Source: Pseudomonas berkeleyensis (GTDB lineage: Bacteria > Pseudomonadota > Gammaproteobacteria > Pseudomonadales > Pseudomonadaceae). Taken from it: a stretch of 64,000 nucleotides of DNA. The stretch is from the NCBI RefSeq assembly GCF_014109765.1, contig NZ_CP059139.1, positions 124,001 to 188,000 of the forward strand, read 5' to 3'. The notes under the pieces are model-generated. The model saw nothing but the letters and a program-made list of their open reading frames with translations, was not told the DNA's origin and searched no databases. The position numbers and the translations under genes were made by a program. Each line of letters starts with the position of its first letter. Positions within the stretch are counted from its first letter, which is position 1. Positions 17,586 through 25,339 of this stretch are shown piece by piece.

Positions 17586-19010
17586 ATGTCCGCTGCTGCA
17601 TCATCCCGCGTCGAAAAAGACCTGCTTGGCACCCTCGAAGTCCCTGCCGATGCCTATTACGGCATCCAGACCCTGCGCGCCGTGCAGAACTTCCGTCTGT
17701 CCGGTGTACCGCTGTCGCACTACCCGAAGCTGGTGGTCGGCCTGGCGATGGTCAAGCAGGCCTCGGCTGATGCCAACCGCGAGTTGGGTCACCTCAGCGC
17801 GGCCAAGCACACGGCGATCAGCACTGCCTGTGCGCGCATCATCCAGGGCGAGTTCCACGACCAGTTCGTGGTCGACATGATCCAGGGTGGCGCCGGCACC
17901 TCGACCAACATGAACGCCAACGAAGTCATCGCCAACATCGCGCTCGAAGCCATGGGCCATGAGAAGGGCGAGTACCAGTACCTGCACCCGAACAACGACG
18001 TGAACATGGCGCAGTCGACCAACGACGCCTACCCGACCGCCATCCGCCTCGGCCTGCTGCTGGGCCACGACAGCCTGCTCAATGCCCTGGACAAGCTGAT
18101 CCAGTCGCTGGCCGCCAAGGGCCTGGAGTTCGGCCACGTGCTGAAGATGGGCCGCACCCAGCTGCAGGATGCCGTGCCGATGACCCTCGGCCAGGAATTC
18201 CATGCCTTCGCCACCACCCTGGGCGAAGACCTGCAGCACCTGAAGATGCTCGCCCCGGCGCTGCTCACCGAAGTGAACCTGGGCGGCACCGCCATCGGCA
18301 CCGGCATCAACGCCGACCCGAAATACCAGGCCCTGGCGGTCAAGCGTCTGGGCGTGATCAGCGGTCATCCGGTCAAGCCGGCGGCCGACCTGATTGAGGC
18401 CACCAGCGACATGGGCGCCTTCGTGCTGTTCTCCGGCATGCTCAAGCGCACCGCGGTGAAGCTGTCGAAGATCTGTAACGACCTGCGTCTGCTGTCCAGC
18501 GGCCCGCGCACCGGCATCAACGAGATCAACCTGCCGCCGCGTCAGCCGGGCAGCTCGATCATGCCGGGCAAGGTCAACCCGGTGATTCCGGAGGCGGTGA
18601 ACATGGTCGCCTTCGAAGTGATCGGCAATGACCTGGCGCTGACCCTCGCCGCCGAAGGTGGCCAGCTGCAGCTGAACGTGATGGAGCCGCTGATCGCCTA
18701 CAAGATCTTTGACTCGATTCGCCTGCTGACCCGCGCCATGGACATGCTGCGCGAGCTGTGCATCGACGGCGTCACCGCCAACGAAGCGCGCTGCCGCGAG
18801 CTGATGGAAAACTCCATCGGCCTGATCACCGCGCTCAACCCCTACATCGGCTACGAGAACGCCACGCGCATCGCCAAGACCGCGCTGGAAAGCGGCCGCG
18901 GTGTACTGGAGCTGGTGCGTGAGGAGAAGCTGCTGGACGACGCCACCCTGGCGGACATCCTGCGCCCCGAGAACATGATTGCGCCGCGCCTCGTACCCCT
19001 GCAGCAGTAA
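17586..19010 (+). CDS. aspA: aspartate ammonia-lyase
   Basis: 474 residues. AspA deaminates L-aspartate to fumarate and ammonia in the cytosol. The fumarase/aspartase signature GSSIMPGKVNPV (about residue 320) carries the flexible catalytic loop; EVDLLGTLEVP-like N-terminus (EKDLLGTLEVPADAYYGIQT), STNDAYPTAIRL and GRTQLQDAVP are all present. A fumarase C reading is less likely because the N-terminus and length follow aspartase. It is divergent from the LysR gene. A small ORF with a good ribosome site begins 11 bp after the stop, followed by a terminator. Confidence 0.96.
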   Translation: MSAAASSRVEKDLLGTLEVPADAYYGIQTLRAVQNFRLSGVPLSHYPKLVVGLAMVKQASADANRELGHLSAAKHTAISTACARIIQGEFHDQFVVDMIQGGAGTSTNMNANEVIANIALEAMGHEKGEYQYLHPNNDVNMAQSTNDAYPTAIRLGLLLGHDSLLNALDKLIQSLAAKGLEFGHVLKMGRTQLQDAVPMTLGQEFHAFATTLGEDLQHLKMLAPALLTEVNLGGTAIGTGINADPKYQALAVKRLGVISGHPVKPAADLIEATSDMGAFVLFSGMLKRTAVKLSKICNDLRLLSSGPRTGINEINLPPRQPGSSIMPGKVNPVIPEAVNMVAFEVIGNDLALTLAAEGGQLQLNVMEPLIAYKIFDSIRLLTRAMDMLRELCIDGVTANEARCRELMENSIGLITALNPYIGYENATRIAKTALESGRGVLELVREEKLLDDATLADILRPENMIAPRLVPLQQ

Positions 19011-19021
19011 GGAGAACGACC

Positions 19022-19150
19022 ATGCAACCGTCCACAGCTCCCAGCGTCAGGTTCCTGTTCCGTACCCTGCACCCGCCGCGTCGCTTCTGGCCGGGTCTGG
19101 GCGGTTTCTACAGTGGTGCGAGCCAGGCTCAAGCCCGCCCGCGCAGCTGA
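19022..19150 (+). CDS. possible small protein (42 aa) after aspA
   Basis: An ATG at 19022 has AAGGAGAACGACC right upstream and opens 42 residues: MQPSTAPSVRFLFRTLHPPR, then RFWPGLGGFYSGASQAQARPRS. It is basic (about seven Arg, no Lys or acidic residues), with no recognised domain. It lies between aspA and the aspA terminator, so it should be transcribed. It may be a real coupled small protein or the decayed start of a lost downstream gene. Confidence 0.35.
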   Translation: MQPSTAPSVRFLFRTLHPPRRFWPGLGGFYSGASQAQARPRS

Positions 19151-19190
19151 AAACCCTTTCATAGGAGGCCTTCACCAGCCTCAACCCTCA

Positions 19191-19217
19191 GGGATGGCCT
19201 CGGCCATCCCTTTTTTT
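19191..19217 (+). terminator. intrinsic terminator of the aspA transcript
   Basis: GGGATGGCC (19191-19199) pairs with GGCCATCCC (19202-19210), followed directly by seven T. A classic Rho-independent terminator on the plus strand. Confidence 0.85.
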
Positions 19218-19241
19218 GCCTGTCATTCAAGGATGGCTACC

Positions 19242-19262
19242 GTAGGGTGCGCCGCGCGCACC
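19242..19262. repeat. half copy of the GTAGGGTGCGCC repeat
   Basis: GTAGGGTGCGCCGCGCGC matches one arm of the elements at 16439 and 50715; the opposite arm is absent. It lies just past the stop of the MocR-type regulator gene. Confidence 0.6.
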
Positions 19263-19277
19263 GCCGGCTGGCCGGCG

Positions 19278-20744
19278 TTACAGCCTCCACGCCCGGCGCA
19301 GCGTTTGTACCGCCTCGACGATCTGCGTCTCGGGTACGGCGGCGAACCCCAGCACCAGCCCGGCGCGGGAATCCTGTGACTCCTCGCTGTCCTCCAGCCA
19401 GTAATCGCTCAGGCCATTCATTTCCACCCCGGCGCCGCGCGCCGCCGTGATCAGCTCACGCTCGCGCGCCAGGCTGTCGACCCGTATGCACAGGTGCAGG
19501 CCGGCCTCGACCGCCGGCAGCGGCGCACAGCCGGCAATCGCCTGTGGCCATTCACGCAGCAGGGTGTCGCGGCGTTGGCGTGCCGCCTGACGCATGCGCC
19601 GCACGTGACGCTGGAAATGCCCGGCGGCGATGAATTCGGCCATCACCGCCTGGGTGCCGATCTCCGAGTGACGCATGTCCACGGCACGGCGCTGGGCGAA
19701 GGGTTCGGCCAACGTCGCTGGCAGCACCAGATAGCCCAGGCGCAGGGCCGGGAAGGCCAGCTTGCCGAAGGTGCCGACGTAGATCACCCGCTGCTGGCGA
19801 TCCAGTGCGGCCAGCGGCGCCAGCGGCGTACCGCTGTAGCGGTATTCGCCATCGTAGTCGTCCTCGACGATCCAGCCGCCCTGGCGCTCGGCCCATTCCA
19901 GCAATTCCAGGCGCCGTGCCAGTGACAGGGTCACGCCGGTCGGGTACTGGTGCGACGGGGTCACGTAGACCAGTCGGCAATCCTCGAGGCTCGCCAGGCG
20001 GGTCGTGTCCATGCCGTCGCCATCGACCGGCACGCCGCACAGGCTTGCGCCTGCAAGGGCGAAGGCGTGGGCGGCGGCGCGATAGCCGGGGTTCTCCACC
20101 GCCACGCGGTCGCCGGGTTGCACCAGTAACTGGGCGCAGAGGCTGATGGCCTGTTGTGCGCCGCAGGTGATGACGATCTGCTGCGGGTCGCAGCTCAGGC
20201 CGCGGCTGCTGCGCAGGTAGGCGGCGATCAGTTCGCGCAGCACGCGCTCGCCGGCCGGGTCGCCGTAGCCCAGGCGAGCGGGTGATGGCCGGCGCCAGAA
20301 GCGTGCCTGCAAGCGTGCCCAAGTCTCGAAGGGAAACAGGTCGAACGCCGGCACGCCGATGCGAAAGGCGCGCGGTGCGCCGCTGACCGGCGCTGGCAGG
20401 TGGTGCTGGCGCAGGCGTTGTTGCGCCACGCCCTGCACCGTGGTGGTCGACACAGGCGCCGTCTGCGGTCGGGCCAGCGCCAGGTCGGCGACGTAGGTGC
20501 CGTCGCCCACCCGCCCCTCGATGTAGCCCTCGGCATACAACTGGTCGAAGGCGCGCGTCACCGTATTGCGCGAGACGCCGAGCAGCGTCGCCAGGTCGCG
20601 GCTGGCCGGCAGTCGCGTGTTACCTGCCAGGCGGCCGTCGAGGATGCGTTCGCGCAACGCCTGATAGAGCTGGCGCGCCAGCCCGCCGGAAGGCCCCAGG
20701 CGAATCCCGGACAGATCGACCGGCAAGGGTGGTGTGGTGGACAT
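19278..20744 (-). CDS. MocR/PdxR-type GntR regulator with aminotransferase domain
   Basis: 488 residues from the ATG at 20742-20744, preceded by TTGGAGGCC. The N-terminal GntR winged helix (ARQLYQALRERILDGRLAGNTRLPASRDLATLLGVSRNTVTRAFDQL) is joined to a fold-type I aminotransferase domain with WIVEDDYDGEYRY and VGTFGKLAFPALRLGY, in which the Lys should bind PLP. Such proteins sense PLP or an amino compound and usually act on the divergent gene, here an FMN-binding PaiB-like gene 99 bp away. The spacer holds CCAATTGG and AACCAATAT motifs that could be parts of the binding site. Confidence 0.93.
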   Translation of the reverse strand: MSTTPPLPVDLSGIRLGPSGGLARQLYQALRERILDGRLAGNTRLPASRDLATLLGVSRNTVTRAFDQLYAEGYIEGRVGDGTYVADLALARPQTAPVSTTTVQGVAQQRLRQHHLPAPVSGAPRAFRIGVPAFDLFPFETWARLQARFWRRPSPARLGYGDPAGERVLRELIAAYLRSSRGLSCDPQQIVITCGAQQAISLCAQLLVQPGDRVAVENPGYRAAAHAFALAGASLCGVPVDGDGMDTTRLASLEDCRLVYVTPSHQYPTGVTLSLARRLELLEWAERQGGWIVEDDYDGEYRYSGTPLAPLAALDRQQRVIYVGTFGKLAFPALRLGYLVLPATLAEPFAQRRAVDMRHSEIGTQAVMAEFIAAGHFQRHVRRMRQAARQRRDTLLREWPQAIAGCAPLPAVEAGLHLCIRVDSLARERELITAARGAGVEMNGLSDYWLEDSEESQDSRAGLVLGFAAVPETQIVEAVQTLRRAWRL

Positions 20745-20843
20745 GGCGGCCTCCAATTGGCTCCATGAAATTGCTGGTAAATGGATCTTACAGCGAACCA
20801 ATATCCTGCCTAGCATGAGGCCATCGAATCAGGAGTCGCCTCC

Positions 20844-21476
20844 ATGTACTGCCCCGCCGCCTTTCGTCAGGATGACCTGCCAACCCTTCACCAGCAGATT
20901 CGTGGCAGCGGCCTGGCACTGCTCAGCACGGCCGGTAGCCAAGGGCTGCAAGCCAGTCACCTGCCGCTGCTGCTGGAAGCTGGCGAAGGTGAGTTCGGCA
21001 CGCTCTACGGACACTTCGCCCGCGCCAACGGGCATTGGCGTGACCTGGCCGAGGGCGCCGAGGCGCTGGTGGTGTTCAGCGGCCCGGATGCCTACGTACA
21101 CCCTGGCTGGTACCTGGCCAAGGCCGAGCACGGCAAGGTGGTGCCGACCTGGAACTACATCGCCGTGCATGCCTGGGGCCAGGCCGAGGTGTTCGACGAG
21201 CCCGAGCGCCTGCTGCAACTGGTCAGCCGTCTGAGCGATCAGCACGAGCGCTCCCAGGCCAGGTCCTGGTCGGTCAGCGATGCGCCCGGCGAGTACATCG
21301 ACGCGATGCTGCGTGCCATCGTCGGTTTCGCCCTGCCGATCCGCCGACTCGAGGGCAAGTGGAAGCTTGGCCAGAACCGTTCCAGTGCGGACCAGCACGG
21401 CGTGCGCGCCGGCCTGGCCGCCTCCGTCAACCCGCGCGACCGCGAACTGGCGGCGTGCATGAATCTCAACGACTGA
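20844..21476 (+). CDS. PaiB-like FMN-binding protein
   Basis: 210 residues matching the PaiB/FMN-binding negative transcriptional regulator family: MYCPAAFRQDD start, YGHFARANGHWRDL, the VFSGPDAYVHPGWY block and KVVPTWNYIAVHAWG, ending with KLGQNRSSADQHGV. The fold is a flavin-reductase-like split barrel. B. subtilis PaiB was described as a repressor, but the molecular function in Pseudomonas is unknown. It is divergent from the MocR-type regulator and leads a row of acetyltransferases (19-bp gap to the next), which recalls the PaiA(GNAT)/PaiB pairing. Confidence 0.9.
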   Translation: MYCPAAFRQDDLPTLHQQIRGSGLALLSTAGSQGLQASHLPLLLEAGEGEFGTLYGHFARANGHWRDLAEGAEALVVFSGPDAYVHPGWYLAKAEHGKVVPTWNYIAVHAWGQAEVFDEPERLLQLVSRLSDQHERSQARSWSVSDAPGEYIDAMLRAIVGFALPIRRLEGKWKLGQNRSSADQHGVRAGLAASVNPRDRELAACMNLND

Positions 21477-21495
21477 CTGCTGAAAGGAATCCCCC

Positions 21496-21936
21496 ATGCT
21501 CGAAATCCGTCCGCTCACCGCTGCCGACCATGCCGTCTGGATGCCTCTCTGGCAGGGATATCTACGCTTCTATCAGGCCGAGATCCCGGCCGAGACCAGT
21601 GCCGTCACCTGGCAGCGTTTCCTCGATCCGGCCGAACCGATGCACGCCGCCCTGGCCTGGCAGGACGGCGTGGCGGTCGGCCTGGTGCACTTCATCTACC
21701 ACCGCAGTTGCTGGACGACCGGCGACTACTGCTACCTGCAGGATCTGTACGTTGCCGAGAACACGCGGGGTGCCGGCATCGGTCGCGCACTGATCGAGTA
21801 TGTCTACGCTGCGGCGCGCGACGCCGGCGCCAGCCGCGCGCACTGGCTGACCCAGGAGACCAACTACACCGGGCGCCAGCTGTACGACCGCATTGCTGAC
21901 CGCTCCGGTTTCATCCAGTACAGGAAGCTTTTCTGA
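21496..21936 (+). CDS. GNAT family N-acetyltransferase (copy 1)
   Basis: 146 residues with the GNAT fold: an N-terminal LEIRPLTAADHAVWMPLWQGY, a conserved TTGDYCYLQDLYVAENTRGAGIGRALIEYVY motif A that binds acetyl-CoA (R/Q-x-x-G-x-G/A), and WLTQETNYTGRQLYDRIADRSGFIQY at the end. By eye it is about two-thirds identical to the gene at 27951. It overlaps the following acetyltransferase gene by 1 bp (TGATG), so the two are coupled. The substrate is unknown. Confidence 0.92.
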   Translation: MLEIRPLTAADHAVWMPLWQGYLRFYQAEIPAETSAVTWQRFLDPAEPMHAALAWQDGVAVGLVHFIYHRSCWTTGDYCYLQDLYVAENTRGAGIGRALIEYVYAAARDAGASRAHWLTQETNYTGRQLYDRIADRSGFIQYRKLF

Positions 21937-22610
21937 TGAGCATTGATCTCACCCACTGGCAGCCCTGCCCCATGCCCGATCAACGTCCACTGACCGGGCG
22001 CTTCGTGCGGCTGGAGGCGCTGGATGTCGCGCGCCACGGCGATGACCTGTGGGCGGCTTTGCAGGGGCCGGATCCGGCTCTGTGGGATTACCTGCCCTAT
22101 GGCCCCTTTACCGAGCGTGCGGCCTTCGATGCCTGGTTGGGTGGCAATGCCGACAGCCGCGATCCGCTGTTCTACGCGGTGATCGATCTGGCCAGTGGCC
22201 GCGCCCTGGGGCTGTTCAGCTACCTGCGCATCACGGCGCAGGATGGCAGCATCGAGATCGGCCACGTTGCCTTCGGCGCGCCGATGCAGCGCACGCCGGG
22301 CGCCACGGAGGCGGTTTACCTGCTGGCGAGGCATGCCTTCGACGACCTGGGCTATCGCCGCCTGGAGTGGAAATGCGATGCCGCCAATGCCCGTTCCATG
22401 CGCGCCGCCGAGCGTTTCGGTTTCAGCCACGAAGGGCTGTTCCGCCAGCATATGGTGCGCAAGGGCAGGAACCGCGACACCGCCTGGTTCTCGATCATCG
22501 ACGGGGAATGGCCGGCGCGTCGGGAAGCTTTCGAGGGTTGGCTGAGCGCTGACAACTTCGATGAGGCAGGTCGGCAGAAGCAGCGGCTGGAGGCCTTCCG
22601 TCAGGCATGA
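21936..22610 (+). CDS. RimJ/RimL-type GNAT acetyltransferase
   Basis: 224 residues. LTGRFVRLEALDVARHGDDLWAAL is typical of the RimJ/RimL/Acetyltransf_3 group. The acetyl-CoA site spans IEIGHVAFGAPMQRTPGATEAVYLLARHAFDDLGYRRLEWKCDAANARSMRAAERFGFSHEG. Relatives modify protein N-termini or small amines; no substrate can be assigned here. It shares its start with the stop of the preceding GNAT gene and ends just before a strong terminator. Confidence 0.9.
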   Translation: MSIDLTHWQPCPMPDQRPLTGRFVRLEALDVARHGDDLWAALQGPDPALWDYLPYGPFTERAAFDAWLGGNADSRDPLFYAVIDLASGRALGLFSYLRITAQDGSIEIGHVAFGAPMQRTPGATEAVYLLARHAFDDLGYRRLEWKCDAANARSMRAAERFGFSHEGLFRQHMVRKGRNRDTAWFSIIDGEWPARREAFEGWLSADNFDEAGRQKQRLEAFRQA

Positions 22611-22611
22611 A

Positions 22612-22644
22612 AAACCCCGCACCGGCTGGGCCGTTGCGGGGTTT
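22612..22644. terminator. bidirectional intrinsic terminator
   Basis: AAACCCCGCA (22612-22621) pairs with TGCGGGGTTT (22635-22644) around a 13-base loop, with A/T runs on both sides. It separates convergent genes. Confidence 0.85.
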
Positions 22645-22664
22645 CTGACGCTGCGCGAGCTGTG

Positions 22665-24038
22665 TCAGTCGCGGGTTTTCCAGTCCTTCTGGCTCATGTA
22701 GTCGCGGGTTTCCTTGACCACGATGCCGGACAAGAGCAACAGGCCGATCAGGTTGGGCAGCGCCATCAGGCCATTGGCGATGTCGGAGAAGGTCCACACC
22801 ACTTCCAGCGAGGTGACGGCACCGACGAACACCATGATCGAGAACAGCAGGCGATAAGGCATCACCGCCGGACGACCGCACAGGCGCACCATGCAGCGCT
22901 CGCCGTAATAGCACCAGCCGAGGATGGTGGTGAAGGCGTAGACCAGCACGCCGATGGTCACGGTGTAGATGCCCCAGCCGCCACCGAGGCCCTGCTCCAG
23001 CGCCCAGGCGGTCATCGGCGCGCCTTTCAGGCCTTCCTGCATCCAGGCGCCGGTGACGATGATGGCCAGTGCGGTGAAGGTGACCATGACCAGGGTATCG
23101 AGGAAGGTCTGAGTCATCGACACCATCGCCTGGCGTACCGGTTTGTCGGTCTTGGCTGCCGCTGCCGCGATGGCGCCGGTACCCAGGCCCGACTCGTTGG
23201 AGAAGATGCCGCGGGCCACGCCCATCTGCACCGCGAGGATCACGCTGGAGCCGAGGAAGCCACCGGCCGCGGCGCTGCCGCTGAAGGCGTCGGTGAAGAT
23301 CAGGGCGATGGCTGACGGCAGCTGATCGGCGAACACCACCAGCACCGCGATGTTACTGATGATGTAGAGCACGATCATGATCGGCACGATGCCGGCTGCG
23401 AAGCGACCGATGCTCTTGATCCCGCCGATGATCACGATCGCCGTGGCGATTGCCAGGAACAGGCCGCTGACAGTCGGCGAAATTTCCCAGGTGTCATACA
23501 GCTGATGCGCGGCGGTGTTGGCCTGCACCATGTTGCCGATGCCGAAGGCGGCGATGGCACCGAAGATGGCGAAGGCGACGCCGAGAGTCTTGCCCAGACT
23601 GCCGCCGACCCCGTAGGTCAGGTAGTACATCGGTCCGCCGCTCTGCTCGCCCTTGGCGTCGGTGACGCGGTACTTCACGCCCAGCAGGGCCTCGGAATAT
23701 TTGGTGGCCATGCCCACCAGGCCGGTCATCCACATCCAGAACAGTGCGCCGGGGCCGCCGATGCCGATGGCGGTCGCCACGCCCGCGATGTTACCCACGC
23801 CGATGGTGGCGGCCAGTGCGGTGGCCAGTGCCTGGTAGTGCGATACGTCGCCGGGCACGTTGCCCTTCTCCGAGCGCTTGACGAAGGCCAGCCAGAACGC
23901 ATGGCCCAGCACGCGGAACTGCAAGCCGCGCAGGCGAATGGTCAGGTACAGGCCGGTGAGCAGAAGCAGCGGGATAAGCAGGAAGGGGCCCCAGATGAAG
24001 CCGCTGATGGCAGAGAGAATGCTGAGAAGTTGATCCAT
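22665..24038 (-). CDS. sodium:alanine symporter (AGCS family), copy 1
   Basis: 457 residues with about ten to eleven membrane segments. AGCS hallmarks are present: ALATALAATIGVGNIAGVATAIGIGGPGALFWMWMTGLVGMATKYSE near the N-terminus, GGPMYYL, and GVARGIFSNESGLGTGAIAAAAAKT in the middle. The family imports alanine or glycine with sodium across the inner membrane. AAGGA lies before the ATG at 24036-24038. It is on the same strand as, and downstream of, a helix-turn-helix regulator; a second AGCS gene diverges from that regulator. Confidence 0.94.
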   Translation of the reverse strand: MDQLLSILSAISGFIWGPFLLIPLLLLTGLYLTIRLRGLQFRVLGHAFWLAFVKRSEKGNVPGDVSHYQALATALAATIGVGNIAGVATAIGIGGPGALFWMWMTGLVGMATKYSEALLGVKYRVTDAKGEQSGGPMYYLTYGVGGSLGKTLGVAFAIFGAIAAFGIGNMVQANTAAHQLYDTWEISPTVSGLFLAIATAIVIIGGIKSIGRFAAGIVPIMIVLYIISNIAVLVVFADQLPSAIALIFTDAFSGSAAAGGFLGSSVILAVQMGVARGIFSNESGLGTGAIAAAAAKTDKPVRQAMVSMTQTFLDTLVMVTFTALAIIVTGAWMQEGLKGAPMTAWALEQGLGGGWGIYTVTIGVLVYAFTTILGWCYYGERCMVRLCGRPAVMPYRLLFSIMVFVGAVTSLEVVWTFSDIANGLMALPNLIGLLLLSGIVVKETRDYMSQKDWKTRD

Positions 24039-24353
24039 TGGTGTTGTCCTTGTTGTTCTGACGCCCAGCCGGGATAACGGCCGAGTGCGAGTCTGGCAGC
24101 AGGGTGCTGATGCCGGATCGGGTTACTGCAGCAGTCGCCATGGCCAGGTCGGTTGGGCGGCTGGATCGTCATCGTCGGCAGCCAGACTGAGCGGCGACTT
24201 CGAAGCGCGCGATTGTGTCCAGGCAGGTTGCTGGACGACAACAAACATCCTTATTTGCACGGAATTAACAGGGAATACCCATGTTCTCGTTTGCGAGGCG
24301 GGTATTTTCCCTGATGAATGCGGTTTTTGCAGCCGTATTTCCGCCCTGTACGG
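24039..24353. other. 315-bp spacer with an inverted repeat, no gene seen
   Basis: No supported coding sequence. GGGAATACCC (24271-24280) and GGGTATTTTCCC (24300-24311) form an imperfect hairpin that could end the regulator transcript. The stretch is richer in A+T than its surroundings and must include the symporter promoter; no consensus -35/-10 pair is convincing. Confidence 0.5.
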
Positions 24354-25172
24354 TCACTCCATCTCGAACAGGCCTTCACGCAGCTTGGCGCCGGCCAGGC
24401 GCTCGCGGATGTCGTCGTCGATGCGCGGATCGTCCGGGGCGTAGAGCATCAACTGGCGGTAGGCGTTGACCCGGTTGATCTCATCGCCGAGGTAGTGCCA
24501 GACCACACGGGTACAGGCTGGCGTGCGCCGATCACCGCTGGAAACGCCGGTCTTGATGCCGTTGAGGCGGTTGATACGGCTCTTGAAGCTGGGGATCAGG
24601 ATGGTCTGGCTGACCTCGTTGCCAGTGAGGCTCTCGTAGTCGACCAGGAACATCCGATCCTGCAGGAAGAACGCAGCGCCCAGGTAGCGACAGCGCACCC
24701 AGTCTTCGCTGCCGCCACGGGTGCGCTCTTGTCGCTCCTGGCGTTCCTGGCGTTCGAACAGGTAGTTGCCGCGCTCTTCGCGCAGGTGCACCAGCGACAG
24801 CAGGATGTGCCCCGGTACCGACATGCAGTTGGCGTACTCGAAGTAGTAGCCGCAATAGCGGCCCATCGGGCTGGCCTGCTGGCGCAGCGGTTCGAACAGA
24901 TCCAGCAGGGGGTCGTTGCCGCTCTGCACCGGACTGCTGGAGCTGCGCGCTCCGATCAGGCGGGCGAACTGATCGCCCGGCATCTCCAGTTCGTAGGGCT
25001 CGACGCCGAAGAAATCGCAGATGCGTTTGAGGTTGTGTGCGGTGGGTCGGCTCTGTCCGGCGAGGTAGCGATTGAACTGCGCGCGGTTGAGCGAAAGCTT
25101 GCGGCAGACCTCGGCAATCGAGCGGTAGTGGCTGCACAGCAGTTTCAGGTTACTGCCGAAATGATCCGACAT
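24354..25172 (-). CDS. XRE-type helix-turn-helix regulator with large C-terminal domain
   Basis: 272 residues from the ATG at 25170-25172. The first 60 residues form an XRE-like DNA-binding unit: LCSHYRSIAEVCRKLSLNRAQFNRYLAGQSRPTAHNLKRICDFFGV. The remaining 200 residues are an uncharacterised domain (YYFEYANCMSVPGHILLSLVHLREERGNYL... RCRYLGAAFFLQDRMFLVDYESLTGNEVSQTILIP). A short QER-QER-QER tandem repeat (9-bp units at 24733-24759) interrupts it. It lies between two AGCS symporter genes and diverges from the second across 167 bp, so it is likely to control one or both. Confidence 0.82.
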   Translation of the reverse strand: MSDHFGSNLKLLCSHYRSIAEVCRKLSLNRAQFNRYLAGQSRPTAHNLKRICDFFGVEPYELEMPGDQFARLIGARSSSSPVQSGNDPLLDLFEPLRQQASPMGRYCGYYFEYANCMSVPGHILLSLVHLREERGNYLFERQERQERQERTRGGSEDWVRCRYLGAAFFLQDRMFLVDYESLTGNEVSQTILIPSFKSRINRLNGIKTGVSSGDRRTPACTRVVWHYLGDEINRVNAYRQLMLYAPDDPRIDDDIRERLAGAKLREGLFEME

Positions 25173-25325
25173 ATGGCGTTCCGAAGGTGATGCGAGTGTC
25201 GCGATTCTAGCATCAAGTCGCGTCACTTAGACGCGATCCGCGAAATTGTTACCAAAGCTTTCATCCCCAACCATGCGCTCCTCGGCCTGCCTGCCGTCTC
25301 TACCCATCACTCGAACAACAAGAAT

Positions 25326-25337
25326 CGAGGTACCTCG
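25326..25337. promoter_or_regulatory. perfect 12-bp palindrome at the start of the second symporter gene
   Basis: CGAGGTACCTCG is self-complementary and covers the likely ribosome-binding region 3 bases before the ATG at 25340. It could be an operator for the divergent regulator or a small hairpin affecting translation. Confidence 0.3.
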
Positions 25338-25339
25338 TC

